NCBI RefSeq assembly: GCF_008086115.1
Contig: NZ_VSIY01000003.1
Location: 434,001-498,000 of the forward strand
DNA from: Maritimibacter fusiformis
GTDB lineage: Bacteria; Pseudomonadota; Alphaproteobacteria; Rhodobacterales; Rhodobacteraceae
Length of the DNA: 64,000 nt
Direction of reading: 5' to 3'
Shown here: piece after piece, positions 16,662-25,367 of the stretch
Layout of the letters: every line of letters starts with the position of its first letter
How positions within the stretch are numbered: position 1 is the first letter of the stretch
Translations under genes and position numbers: made by a program
The notes under the pieces: model-generated
Seen by the model: the letters and a program-made list of their open reading frames with translations, nothing else
Told to the model about the DNA's origin: nothing
Databases searched by the model: none

Positions 16662-17324
16662 TTAGCCTTGGCCGCGCCCGCCCGCAAGCATGTGGCGCCG
16701 GTAGGTCTCGATCAGCCAGCCCAGCAGCAGCCCGTTGAGAATGTGCCAGACGAAATGCGTGCCAGGCGGCCAGACCGCGCAAAGCGGTGCGTCGAGGGTG
16801 CGAAAGGTCAGCGACACGATCAGCAACGCGCCCGCCAGCGCCATGTTGCGCGCGGTATCGGGTGCGCGGCGGCGCAGCGCGACGGCGTAGCCCAAGAGCA
16901 GCACCGGCACCGGCGCATAGCCCGCCGACGAGCCAAGCCCGGGGATCAGGGCGAAGAGCGGCACCGTGAGCGCGGCGAAGGGGAAGAAGGCAGCCACCGC
17001 CAACGCCGCCAAACGGGGCGAGGCCCCGAGGAAATCCCGTGTCGCCGCGAAGATATAGGCGAGGATGAACAGAAGGATCGGCAGCGTGTCCGCCAGCCCG
17101 GCCCAGCGGGTGGCGAATGTGTGAAAAAGGAAAGACCCGATGCCGATTGCGGTCAGAATCGCGATCAAAATGTTGGCATAAGGCAAGCGCGCCCCGCGCA
17201 ACCGCCACGCCATCACTGCCGCCGCGACCAGGAACGCCAGGTTGGTCGCAGCATTCAGCGGCTCGGCCCAAAAGGCGGCATCCAGCCGTTCGCAATAGCC
17301 GTCGACAGGTTCCATCCAGTCCAT
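16662..17324 (-). CDS. ceramidase-family (CREST) membrane hydrolase
   Basis: A 220-residue protein with about seven membrane segments. Ser64, His68 (GSFLFHTF), Asp79 (GLADTLP) and His190/His194 (THFVWHILNG) reproduce the spacing of the zinc site of alkaline ceramidases (Ser-x3-His-x10-Asp ... His-x3-His). It is therefore probably an active integral-membrane amidase on ceramide-like or related lipids, for example N-acyl amino lipids, in the inner membrane. GGAGGG precedes the ATG. It is divergent from the metallo-hydrolase gene and upstream of gatCA, with no obvious functional link. Confidence 0.85.
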   Translation of the reverse strand: MDWMEPVDGYCERLDAAFWAEPLNAATNLAFLVAAAVMAWRLRGARLPYANILIAILTAIGIGSFLFHTFATRWAGLADTLPILLFILAYIFAATRDFLGASPRLAALAVAAFFPFAALTVPLFALIPGLGSSAGYAPVPVLLLGYAVALRRRAPDTARNMALAGALLIVSLTFRTLDAPLCAVWPPGTHFVWHILNGLLLGWLIETYRRHMLAGGRGQG

Positions 17325-17415
17325 CCGCCCTCCGCATCCCCCGATTCCGCTGGCCCTCACCGGGTCGCATGTTACCCTTGCCCGGACCAGACCCGAAAAC
17401 GACCCGGAGGACGAC

Positions 17416-18108
17416 ATGAAAATCATCTGGCTTGGCCACGCCGGTTTCCGGCTCGAGATCGAGGACGTGGTGATCCTGCTCGACCCGTGGTTCCAGGGCA
17501 ACCCGATCTTCCCGGCGCATCGCCGCGACGAGGCGATCGAGGGGGCGACGCATCTGCTCATCACCCACGGCCACGGCGACCACACCACCGACGCGCCGCA
17601 CATCGCGCGCGAACTGGAGATCCCGGTTGCCGGCATCTACGACCTGATGGAGCAGTGGGGCCAGACCGAGGAGATCGAGACCATCGGTTTCAACAAGGGC
17701 GGCACCGTTGACCTGGGCAAGGTCCGCGTGACGATGGTGAACGCGGTGCATTCCTCGTCGATCGAGGGCGAGCACGGGCCGGTCTATGCGGGCACCGAAT
17801 CGGGCTACATGATCGAGGGCGAAGGCCACGTGATCTATGCCACCGGCGACACCGACATCATGGCCGACATGCAGTGGATGGGCGAGTTGCACAAGCCCGA
17901 CATCGGCCTGATCTGCGCCGGCGGCGTGTTCACCATGGACATGAAGCGGGCCAGTTGGGCGGCGAAGAAATACTTTGATTTCAAGACCGTGATCCCCTGC
18001 CACTACCGCACCTTCCCAGCGCTCGAACAATCCGCCGAGGAAATGGTCAAGGCCCTGCCCGGCGTGAAGGTGATCGAGCCGGAGGTGATGGAGGCGATCG
18101 AGATCTGA
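17416..18108 (+). CDS. UPF0173-type metal-dependent hydrolase
   Basis: A 230-residue metallo-beta-lactamase-fold protein with the metal-binding HGHGDH (residues 51-56), GDTDIMADMQ as later metal ligand region, and a C-terminal VIPCHYRTFP histidine. This is the widely conserved UPF0173 (YtkL-like) family of uncharacterised hydrolases. ATG with CCGGAGGACG upstream. It is monocistronic and convergent with tadA, 39 bp away. Confidence 0.93.
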   Translation: MKIIWLGHAGFRLEIEDVVILLDPWFQGNPIFPAHRRDEAIEGATHLLITHGHGDHTTDAPHIARELEIPVAGIYDLMEQWGQTEEIETIGFNKGGTVDLGKVRVTMVNAVHSSSIEGEHGPVYAGTESGYMIEGEGHVIYATGDTDIMADMQWMGELHKPDIGLICAGGVFTMDMKRASWAAKKYFDFKTVIPCHYRTFPALEQSAEEMVKALPGVKVIEPEVMEAIEI

Positions 18109-18147
18109 GGGGAAATCCGGTCGAAACCTTGCCCCGGCAACGTGGCG

Positions 18148-18600
18148 TTAACGCCTTTGTGCGAAAAAGGTCTTGAGGAGGGATTCGGACGCTTCCGCGC
18201 CGATGCCGTCATAGACTTCGGGCGCGTGATGGCATTGCGGATGGCTGAACACACGCGCGCCCTGCGCCACCCCGCCGGATTTCGGATCGGCGGCGCCGTA
18301 ATAAAGCCGCCTGATCCGCGCAAACCCGATGGCCGCGGCGCACATCGGGCAGGGTTCCAGCGTGACGTACAGGTCGTGGCCCGTCAGCCGCTCCGATCCC
18401 GTGGCCGCACAGGCGGCGCGGATCGCCAGCAACTCGGCATGCGCCGTGGGATCGTTCTGCTCGCGCGTCCGGTTGCCCGCGCGCGCCACGATCCGCCCGT
18501 CGGGGGCCACCAGCACCGCGCCCACCGGCACTTCGCCGCGCGCTGCGGCGGCGCGGGCCTCGTCCAGCGCCGCGTCCATGTATGAGGTAAAGCCGCTCAT
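18148..18600 (-). CDS. tadA: tRNA(Arg) adenosine-34 deaminase
   Basis: A 150-residue deaminase that converts A34 to inosine in tRNA(Arg)ACG so one tRNA reads three codons. The zinc and catalytic motifs HAE (residues 54-56) and PCPMC (83-87) are intact. ATG 18600 begins MSGFTSYMDAALDEA; an internal Met8 start is possible. It is divergent from the pseudouridine synthase gene, with 63 bp between the starts, and its stop overlaps a 12-bp palindrome GGCGTTAACGCC at 18144-18155. Confidence 0.95.
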   Translation of the reverse strand: MSGFTSYMDAALDEARAAAARGEVPVGAVLVAPDGRIVARAGNRTREQNDPTAHAELLAIRAACAATGSERLTGHDLYVTLEPCPMCAAAIGFARIRRLYYGAADPKSGGVAQGARVFSHPQCHHAPEVYDGIGAEASESLLKTFFAQRR

Positions 18601-18663
18601 CCCCCTGTCATGCCCCGCGATTGCACGCTTGCCAAGTGCGGGCACCGGCCCTAGGCAATCGCC

Positions 18664-19521
18664 ATGAGCAACCGCACCCCCTCCGATCCCCCGAAAGGCG
18701 AGCGCATCGCCAAGATCCTGTCGCGTGCCGGGGTCGCCTCGCGCCGCGAGGCCGAGCGGATGATCGAGGCCGGGCGCATCGCCGTGAACGGCAAGACCAT
18801 AGACTCGCCCGCGCTCAACGTGACCGCCAGGGACAAGATCACCGTCGACGGCAAGCCGATGGACGCGCCGGAACCGCCGCGCCTGTGGCTCTATCACAAG
18901 CCGGTCGGGCTGGTGACGACCGAGCGCGACGAAAAGGGCCGCGACACGGTGTTCGCCGCCCTGCCCGAGGACATGCCCCGGGTGATGAGCGTCGGGCGCC
19001 TCGACATCGCCTCGGAGGGCCTGTTGCTTCTGACCAATGACGGCGAGATCAAGCGGCGGCTGGAGCTGCCCTCGACCGGCTGGGTGCGCAAGTATCGCGT
19101 CCGCGTCATGGGCACCCCGAAGGACGAGGATTTCGCGCCGCTGCGCCGTGGCCTGGTGATCGAGGGCGAGAAGTTTCAGCCGATGGCGGTGTCGCTCGAC
19201 CGCCAGCAGGGCGCGAACGCCTGGTTGACCGTGGGCATCCGCGAGGGCCGCAACCGCGAGGTGCGCCGCGCGATGGAGGCGGTCGGGCTGGCGGTGAACC
19301 GGCTGATCCGGGTCAGCTATGGCCCGTTCCAGCTGGGCGACCTCAAGCCCGGCGCGGTCGAGGAGGTGCGCCCGCGCGTGATGCGCGACCAACTGGGGCT
19401 TGAGGCGCCCGCAACCGCCGCCGGCGGCAAGGCCGCGCGCAAACCGGGCGCCAGGTCCGGCCCGAAACCTGGCCCCAAGCCCGGCCCGAAACCCGGCAAG
19501 CCCCGGCCAAGGCAGCGTTGA
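18664..19521 (+). CDS. rRNA pseudouridine synthase, RsuA/RluB family
   Basis: A 285-residue enzyme that isomerises uridine in ribosomal RNA. An N-terminal S4 RNA-binding domain (about residues 14-60; [20 protein letters not shown]) is followed by the catalytic domain with [17 protein letters not shown], which contains the catalytic Asp. [20 protein letters not shown] is the family C-terminal motif. The tail is basic and repetitive ([12 protein letters not shown]), as in many RluB proteins. RluB (23S U2605) is the most likely specificity. Confidence 0.93.
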   Translation: MSNRTPSDPPKGERIAKILSRAGVASRREAERMIEAGRIAVNGKTIDSPALNVTARDKITVDGKPMDAPEPPRLWLYHKPVGLVTTERDEKGRDTVFAALPEDMPRVMSVGRLDIASEGLLLLTNDGEIKRRLELPSTGWVRKYRVRVMGTPKDEDFAPLRRGLVIEGEKFQPMAVSLDRQQGANAWLTVGIREGRNREVRRAMEAVGLAVNRLIRVSYGPFQLGDLKPGAVEEVRPRVMRDQLGLEAPATAAGGKAARKPGARSGPKPGPKPGPKPGKPRPRQR

Positions 19522-19598
19522 TCGCCGCGATTGTTCTGGCAAGCCCGCGCCATCGCCCCTATATCTAACACAACTCGTTTTTCCCGCTCCCGGGGGGT

Positions 19599-19685
19599 AT
19601 GGTGTCCGATACTGGCTTGCAGAAACTCGCGTTTTTTCTGCTCATGGCGTTGATCCTTTACGTGTCCATCACCGGGGGCGCGTGA
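19599..19685 (+). CDS. 28-residue membrane microprotein ahead of XpaC
   Basis: The short frame MVSDTGLQKLAFFLLMALIL plus YVSITGGA is almost entirely one membrane helix. A G-rich site (CGGGGGG) precedes the ATG, and the stop overlaps the XpaC start as TGATG, so the two are probably co-translated. It is the first gene of the TelA operon, 77 bp after the pseudouridine synthase. It could be a regulatory membrane peptide; function unknown. Confidence 0.55.
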   Translation: MVSDTGLQKLAFFLLMALILYVSITGGA

Positions 19686-20584
19686 TGGCCCAGCGATTTG
19701 GTGGGAAATTCAGCCCCGAGGACCGGCCCGCCGGTTCCGAAGCCGACGCCCCGGTGCAGCGCAGCCCGTTCGAGGGTCAGGTGCGCACCAAGGCGGGCGG
19801 GCGGGTCAATTTCCTGTTTCTCGCGCCCCTGCCCCTTGCCGTATCCGCCTTTTTCCTCGATCCCGCCGGGCTGGCCATGCGGCTGGTGGCCTTCGGGCTG
19901 CTGATCCTCGCCGCCTGGCTGACGCGCGAGGGGATCATCGCGCAGGAGGCCTATGAGGCGCGCAAGATCGCCCGCCGCCCGGCGATGCCGCGCAAGATCG
20001 TGGCCTCGATCACCACCGGCGCCGGGCTGGCACTGGCCGGTTTTGCCGGCGGCAGCGTGGTGAACGCGGCGATTTTCGGCGTGCTGGGGGCGGTACTGCA
20101 CAGCTTTGCCTTCGGTCTCGACCCCCTGAAGAACAAGGGGATGGAGGGCATAGACGAGTTTCAGACCGACCGCGTGGCCCGCGCCGTGGGCGAGGCCGAG
20201 AAGCTGCTGGCCGCGATGAAGGATGCCATCCTGCGCGCCCGCGACCGCGAGCTTGAACGGCGCGTCGACAGCTTCCAGGCCACCGCCCGGGCGATGTTTC
20301 GCACCATCGAGGACGACCCGCGCGACCTGACCGCGGCGCGCAAGTATCTCAGCGTCTATTTGATGGGCGCGCGGGACGCGACGATCAAGTTCGCCGACAT
20401 CTACGCCCGCGACCGCAACGCCCAGGCCCGCCGCGACTACATCGCGCTGCTCGACGATCTCGAGGCGAATTTCACCGCCCGCACCCAGAAACTGCTTACC
20501 GATGACCGCAGCGACCTCACCGTCGAGATCGAGGTTCTGCGTGAACGACTGGCCCGCGAAGGCGTGGTCACGCCCCGGAATTGA
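19685..20584 (+). CDS. XpaC-like membrane protein
   Basis: A 299-residue protein of the family named for hydrolysis of 5-bromo-4-chloroindolyl phosphate in Bacillus (XpaC); the true biochemical role is unclear. Four hydrophobic segments lie at about residues 42-60, 63-80, 103-121 and 124-143. They are followed by a long charged helical domain (RELERRVDSFQATARAMF) predicted as coiled coil. In Bacillus xpaC is next to a telA homologue (yaaN), as here: TelA starts 13 bp downstream. It probably anchors TelA or another partner to the inner membrane. Confidence 0.85.
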   Translation: MAQRFGGKFSPEDRPAGSEADAPVQRSPFEGQVRTKAGGRVNFLFLAPLPLAVSAFFLDPAGLAMRLVAFGLLILAAWLTREGIIAQEAYEARKIARRPAMPRKIVASITTGAGLALAGFAGGSVVNAAIFGVLGAVLHSFAFGLDPLKNKGMEGIDEFQTDRVARAVGEAEKLLAAMKDAILRARDRELERRVDSFQATARAMFRTIEDDPRDLTAARKYLSVYLMGARDATIKFADIYARDRNAQARRDYIALLDDLEANFTARTQKLLTDDRSDLTVEIEVLRERLAREGVVTPRN

Positions 20585-20597
20585 AGGAGAGGAATTG

Positions 20598-21788
20598 ATG
20601 TCCGAAGACATTCGCAAACAGGCCGCCGCCACCCTGAAAGAGGTGGAAGAGGTGACCGCCGTGCTGCTGCCGGAACCTTCGACCGCGCTGGTGCCGCTCG
20701 AGGACGCGGACAAGCCGACCTCGGCGGAAATCCGCAAGCGGATGGACGAGATCGACATCGCCAACACCCAGTCGATCATCGAGTTCGGATCGGCCGCGCA
20801 GGCGGAATTGCAGGTCATCAGCCAGGAGATGCTGCAAGGCGTGCGCAACAAGGATGTCGGCCCGGCGGGCGACAGCCTGCGCTCGATCGTCACCACGATC
20901 CGCGGCTTCTCGGTCAGCGAGCTCGACATGCGGCGGCAACGCAGCTTCTGGGAAAAACTCATGGGCCGCGCCGCGCCCGCCGCCAAGTTCATGGCGCGCT
21001 ACGAAGAGGTGCAGGGCCAGATCGACAACGTCACCGACAACCTGCTCAAGCACGAGCACGCGCTGCTCAAGGACATCAAGTCGCTCGACCTGCTCTATGA
21101 AAAGACGCTCGCGTTCTACGACGAGCTTGCGCTCTACATCGCCGCCGGCGAGGCCAAGCTGAAGGAACTCGACGACACCACCATCCCGGCCAAGGAAAAA
21201 GAGGTCGAGGCCGCGTCCGAGGATGACGGCGTGATCAAGGCGCAGGAATTGCGCGACCTGCGCGCCGCGCGCGACGACCTGGAGCGCCGGGTGCATGACC
21301 TCAAGCTCACCCGTCAGGTGACGATGCAGTCGCTGCCCTCGATCCGGCTGGTGCAGGAAAACGACAAGAGCCTGGTCACCAAGATCAACTCGACGCTGGT
21401 CAACACCGTGCCGCTGTGGGAAACCCAACTGGCGCAGTCGGTGACCATCCAGCGTTCGGCCGAGGCCGCGGCGGCGGTGAAAGAGGCCAGCGACCTGACC
21501 AACGAATTGCTGACCGCCAACGCCGCCAACCTTCGCGAGGCCAACAAGGTGGTGCGCCAGGAGATGGAGCGTGGCGTGTTCGACATCGAGGCGATCAAGG
21601 CCGCCAATGCCGACCTGATCGCCACCATCGAGGAAAGCCTGCAGATCGCCGACGAGGGCAAGGCCCGGCGCGCTGCCGCCGAACAGGAGCTTGAGAAGAT
21701 GGAGAGCGAGTTGAAGACGGCGCTGAGTTCGGCCAAGGCGCGTGGCGGCAAGACCGGCCACGGCATCGGCGAAGCGGTAAGCGGGTAG
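20598..21788 (+). CDS. TelA family toxic-anion resistance protein
   Basis: A 396-residue, largely alpha-helical cytoplasmic protein of the TelA/KlaA family (tellurite-resistance associated). It has the characteristic ERRVHDLKLTRQVTMQSLPS and RLVQENDKSLVTKINSTLVN segments and long heptad-rich helices to the C-terminus. Family members are linked to tellurite, envelope and antibiotic stress, but the mechanism is unresolved. GGAGAGG precedes ATG 20598. It lies between XpaC and a DUF2927 lipoprotein, each spaced by 13 bp or less, indicating one operon. Confidence 0.93.
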   Translation: MSEDIRKQAAATLKEVEEVTAVLLPEPSTALVPLEDADKPTSAEIRKRMDEIDIANTQSIIEFGSAAQAELQVISQEMLQGVRNKDVGPAGDSLRSIVTTIRGFSVSELDMRRQRSFWEKLMGRAAPAAKFMARYEEVQGQIDNVTDNLLKHEHALLKDIKSLDLLYEKTLAFYDELALYIAAGEAKLKELDDTTIPAKEKEVEAASEDDGVIKAQELRDLRAARDDLERRVHDLKLTRQVTMQSLPSIRLVQENDKSLVTKINSTLVNTVPLWETQLAQSVTIQRSAEAAAAVKEASDLTNELLTANAANLREANKVVRQEMERGVFDIEAIKAANADLIATIEESLQIADEGKARRAAAEQELEKMESELKTALSSAKARGGKTGHGIGEAVSG

Positions 21789-21794
21789 GCCCGG

Positions 21795-22748
21795 ATGCGC
21801 AACCGGCGGACAGGACTGGCGGCAATGCTGGCGGGGGCGACCCTGCTGGCGGGCTGTGCGCTCGACCCGTCGGGCGCACCCGAAACGTCGCCCGCCGCCC
21901 CGGCTCGGCCCGACGCCTCGCTGATCTCGGTGCCCGTCACCGGGGCCAGCGCGGAACTCGCGGACTACTACGCCCGGGTGCAGAACGGGCTGCTGGCGCA
22001 GGGTCTTCTGCGCACCGATGGCGGCGGCCCGGACGCGCCGTTCGGCCAGCGCGAATTGGTTCGCAACTTCCTGAAAATCGCCTTCTACGAGGAATATGTC
22101 GATGCCGGCGGGCGCCTGGTGGCGCGCGAAAAGGCCAGCCGGATGCACCGCTGGTCCAAGCCGGTGACGATCTCGATCGAATTCGGCGCCTCGGTCGACC
22201 ATGCCAAGCGCACCCGCGACCGCAACGAGTTCGTCGGCTTCATCCGCAGGCTGGCCCGGGTCACCGGCCACCCGATCCGCGAGACCGAGCCGGAGCGCGC
22301 CGACTTTCGCGTCTTCATCGTCAGCGAGGACGAGCGCCGCGCGCTTGGCCCGACGCTGCGCCAGATCATGCCCAACGTCTCGCGCACCGCGGTCAATACC
22401 GTGGTGAACTTGCCGCGCTCGACCTACTGCCTGGCCTTCGCCACCGACCCCGAGCAGGACGGCAGCTACGACCAGGCCATCGCGGTGATCCGCGCCGAAC
22501 ACCCGGACCTCTTGCGTGCCTCGTGCATCCACGAGGAAATCGCGCAGGGCCTCGGCCTGTCCAACGACTACGCGCTTGCGCGCCCCTCGATCTTCAACGA
22601 CGACGAGGAGTTCGGCCTGCTCACCACCCATGACGAGCTTTTGCTCAAGATGCTCTACGACGACCGCCTGCGCCCCGGCATGTCCGAGGCCGAGGCCCGC
22701 CCGATCGTGGAGCGCATCGCCGCCGAGTTGATGGGCGGCAACGTATAG
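21795..22748 (+). CDS. DUF2927 lipoprotein
   Basis: A 317-residue protein with a lipoprotein signal (LAAMLAGATLLAGC, Cys at about 22). The DUF2927 domain follows, with CIHEEIAQGLGLSND, which looks like a metalloprotease HExxH helix in which the second His is Gln. It is then either a degenerate peptidase or a variant metal site. It should be attached to the periplasmic side of a membrane, giving the TelA operon an outer arm. It starts 6 bp after telA and ends 9 bp before the SPFH gene. Confidence 0.85.
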   Translation: MRNRRTGLAAMLAGATLLAGCALDPSGAPETSPAAPARPDASLISVPVTGASAELADYYARVQNGLLAQGLLRTDGGGPDAPFGQRELVRNFLKIAFYEEYVDAGGRLVAREKASRMHRWSKPVTISIEFGASVDHAKRTRDRNEFVGFIRRLARVTGHPIRETEPERADFRVFIVSEDERRALGPTLRQIMPNVSRTAVNTVVNLPRSTYCLAFATDPEQDGSYDQAIAVIRAEHPDLLRASCIHEEIAQGLGLSNDYALARPSIFNDDEEFGLLTTHDELLLKMLYDDRLRPGMSEAEARPIVERIAAELMGGNV

Positions 22749-22757
22749 GAGACCTGA

Positions 22758-23873
22758 ATGGGCATTTTCGACTTTCTCACCGGCGAATTCATCGACGTCA
22801 TCCACTGGACCGACGACACCCGCGACACGATGGTCTGGCGGTTCGAGCGTGAGGGCCACGAGATCAAGTATGGCGCCAAGCTGACGGTGCGCGAGGGCCA
22901 GTCGGCGGTGTTCGTGCACGAGGGGCAGTTGGCGGACGTGTTCTCGCCCGGGCTCTACATGCTCGAAACCAACAACATGCCGATCCTCACCACGCTGCAG
23001 CACTGGGATCACGGCTTCAAGAGCCCGTTCAAGTCGGAAATCTATTTCGTCAACACCACCCGCTTCAACGACCTGAAATGGGGCACGAAAAATCCGATCA
23101 TGTGCCGCGACCCCGAGTTCGGGCCGGTGCGCATCCGCGCCTTCGGCACCTATTCGGTGCGCGTGACCGATCCGGGCAGGTTCCTGCTGGAAATCGTCGG
23201 CACCGACGGCGAATTCACCATGGACGAGATCAGCTTCCAGATCCGCAACATCATCGTGCAGGCGTTTTCGCGCATCGTCGCAGGCTCCGGCATCCCGGTG
23301 CTCGACATGGCCGCCAACACCGACGAGCTGGGCAAGCTGGTGGCGGGCGAGATCACCAAGGTGGTGGCCGATTACGGCCTCGAGATCCCCGAGTTCTACA
23401 TCGAGAACATCTCGCTTCCGCCCGCCGTCGAGGCGGCTATGGACAAGCGCACCTCGATGGGGATCGTCGGCAACCTCGACAGCTACATGAAATTCAGCGC
23501 CGCCGAAGCCCTGGGCGCGGAAAACAGCGCCATGGCCGCGTCGATGGGCGCGGGCATGGGCGCGGGGATCGGCATGGGCATGGCGCAGGCCGGCCCCTGG
23601 GGCGCCGCCCCCGCCGCCGCCGCACCTGCTGCCGCGCACCCCGCGCCGCCGCCCCCGCCGCCGGTCGAGAAGGTCTGGCACATCGCCGAGAACGGCGCGA
23701 CCAAGGGGCCGTTTTCCCGCGCCACGATGGGGCAGAAGGCGGGCGCCGGCGAACTCAAGCGCGAAACCCTGGTCTGGACCGCCGGTCAGGACGGCTGGAA
23801 ACCGGCCGAGGACGTGGCCGAACTGGCCCAGCTTTTCACCGTCCTGCCGCCGCCCCCGCCGCCTGCGGGGTAA
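22758..23873 (+). CDS. SPFH-domain protein with C-terminal GYF-like domain (YdjI-like)
   Basis: A 371-residue protein. Residues about 20-240 form an SPFH/band-7 domain (IKYGAKLTVREGQSAVFVHE; PPAVEAAMDKRTSMGIVGNL), of the virion-core/YdjI type without a membrane span. A Gly/Ala/Met-rich linker and Pro runs lead to a GYF_2-like domain at about 302-360 (VWHIAENGATKGPFSRATMG). SPFH proteins form membrane-associated scaffolds; the GYF part may bind Pro-rich partners, perhaps its own tails. In B. subtilis the homologue ydjI is in a PspA operon. Confidence 0.88.
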   Translation: MGIFDFLTGEFIDVIHWTDDTRDTMVWRFEREGHEIKYGAKLTVREGQSAVFVHEGQLADVFSPGLYMLETNNMPILTTLQHWDHGFKSPFKSEIYFVNTTRFNDLKWGTKNPIMCRDPEFGPVRIRAFGTYSVRVTDPGRFLLEIVGTDGEFTMDEISFQIRNIIVQAFSRIVAGSGIPVLDMAANTDELGKLVAGEITKVVADYGLEIPEFYIENISLPPAVEAAMDKRTSMGIVGNLDSYMKFSAAEALGAENSAMAASMGAGMGAGIGMGMAQAGPWGAAPAAAAPAAAHPAPPPPPPVEKVWHIAENGATKGPFSRATMGQKAGAGELKRETLVWTAGQDGWKPAEDVAELAQLFTVLPPPPPPAG

Positions 23874-23880
23874 GGCCGGG

Positions 23881-24246
23881 ATGCCCGAGGTGATCCGCGC
23901 CGCCGACTGCGGCAACTCGCCCAAGAACCAGCGCGCCGAAGAGATCGCGCTGGCGCTTTATGGCGTGGGCGCCCTGCCCGAAGACCAGATCGCGCAAGAC
24001 GCGGTCTGGGATCGGGCGGCAGGTGCGGTGTCGGGGCGCAGGGCGATCCTTGGAGCCATCGACCCCGACGGCATCGCGCGCGTCGCCATCGACCAGGTGG
24101 TGACCCACGGCAAGGCCGGCTCGGTCTCGGGCCGGATCACGCGGGGGGCCGACACGCGGCTCTTCTGTCACGTCATCCGCTTCACCTCGGCCAGCGCCCG
24201 CCAGATCGCCCAGCTTGTCAGTTTCGAACATCCCGGAGGCCGGTGA
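23881..24246 (+). CDS. conserved-looking small protein in the TelA operon
   Basis: A 121-residue protein with no motif I recognise: MPEVIRAADCGNSPKNQRAE at the start, VWDRAAGAVSGRRAILGAID in the middle, and RLFCHVIRFTSASARQIAQL near the end. The pattern of a helical N-terminus then alternating strands resembles an NTF2-like fold, but that is a guess. It starts 7 bp after the SPFH gene and ends one base before the zinc-ribbon gene start, so it belongs to the operon. Confidence 0.7.
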   Translation: MPEVIRAADCGNSPKNQRAEEIALALYGVGALPEDQIAQDAVWDRAAGAVSGRRAILGAIDPDGIARVAIDQVVTHGKAGSVSGRITRGADTRLFCHVIRFTSASARQIAQLVSFEHPGGR

Positions 24247-24247
24247 C

Positions 24248-25366
24248 ATGGACGACGAAAACCCCCTCGACGTGGTGAAACCCGAGGAAGAACACCGCTT
24301 TCCCTGCGATCAATGCGGCGCCGACATGCGCTTTGACGCGGCCGCGGGCCAGTTGACTTGCGACCATTGCGGCAACACCCGCCCGATCGAGGGCCACGGC
24401 GGCACCGTGACCGCCATCCAGGAGCTTGATTTCCGCGCCGCGCTCGACGCCAAGCTGCCCGAGGCCGAGATCGAGGAAACCCGGGTTCTGTCCTGCCCCA
24501 ACTGCGGCGCGCAGGTCGAGTTCGACGCCAACACCCACGCCGCCGAATGTCCGTTCTGCGCCACCCCCGTGGTCACCGACACCGGCACCCACCGGCACAT
24601 CAAGCCCCGCGGCCTGCTGCCCTTCGCGCTTCAGGAACGCGAGGCGCGTGCCGCCATGACCGACTGGCTGGGGCGGCTGTGGTTCGCGCCAAACGGGCTC
24701 AAGGAATACGCCCGCAAGGGCCGCAAGATGCAGGGCATCTACGTGCCGTTCTGGACCTTCGACGCCGACACCAAGTCGAGCTATCGCGGCGAACGCGGCA
24801 CGGTCTACTATGTCACCAAGACGGTGATGCGCGACGGCAAACAGGTGCAGGTGCAGGAACAGCGCATCCGCTGGTCGCCCCGATCCGGCCGGGTGGCGCG
24901 ATTCTTCGACGATGTGCTGGTGCTGGCGTCGAAATCGCTGCCCAAGCGCTTCACCGACGGGTTGCAGCCCTGGGATCTGGCCGCGCTGGAGCCGTATCGC
25001 CCGGAATACCTCGCCGGCTACCGCGCCGAGGGCTACACGGTCGAACTGCCCGAGGGCTACGACCAGGCGCGCCTCTACATGGACCAGATCATCCTGCGCG
25101 ACGTGAAATTCGACATCGGCGGCGACCGTCAGCGCGTGCACAGCGTCGACACCACGATTTCCGACGTGACTTTCAAGCACATCCTCTTGCCGGTCTGGCT
25201 GGCCGCCTACAAGTATCGCGGCAAGACCTACCGTTTCGTGGTCAACGGGCGGTCGGGCAAGGTGCAGGGCGAACGCCCGTGGTCGGGCTGGAAGATCGCC
25301 TTCGCGGTGATCGCCGGGCTGATCGTCGCCGGTATTGTCGGCTATTTCATCGCGCAGAACCAGTGA
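24248..25366 (+). CDS. zinc-ribbon membrane protein (YdjG-like)
   Basis: A 372-residue protein often annotated as a TFIIB-type zinc ribbon or primosomal N'-like protein. Two four-cysteine ribbons lie at about residues 20-43 (CDQCG ... CDHCG) and 83-105 (CPNCG ... CPFC). The middle is a soluble domain (YVPFWTFDADTKSSYRGERG) and the C-terminus is one membrane helix (IAFAVIAGLIVAGIVGYFIA). B. subtilis YdjG, next to the SPFH protein YdjI, has a comparable build. It likely tethers a complex to the inner membrane. Confidence 0.85.
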   Translation: MDDENPLDVVKPEEEHRFPCDQCGADMRFDAAAGQLTCDHCGNTRPIEGHGGTVTAIQELDFRAALDAKLPEAEIEETRVLSCPNCGAQVEFDANTHAAECPFCATPVVTDTGTHRHIKPRGLLPFALQEREARAAMTDWLGRLWFAPNGLKEYARKGRKMQGIYVPFWTFDADTKSSYRGERGTVYYVTKTVMRDGKQVQVQEQRIRWSPRSGRVARFFDDVLVLASKSLPKRFTDGLQPWDLAALEPYRPEYLAGYRAEGYTVELPEGYDQARLYMDQIILRDVKFDIGGDRQRVHSVDTTISDVTFKHILLPVWLAAYKYRGKTYRFVVNGRSGKVQGERPWSGWKIAFAVIAGLIVAGIVGYFIAQNQ

Positions 25367-25367
25367 G

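Noticed and set aside
18148-19542. Long minus-strand frame that ends as TadA
   Set aside because: Only the last 150 codons match TadA. The upstream part is antisense to the pseudouridine synthase; the real start is near 18600.
20568-23924. Open frame of over 1100 codons on the minus strand
   Set aside because: It lies antisense to TelA, DUF2927 and SPFH genes with clear motifs and ribosome sites. Its His/Arg/Gly-rich content is typical of antisense GC-rich DNA.
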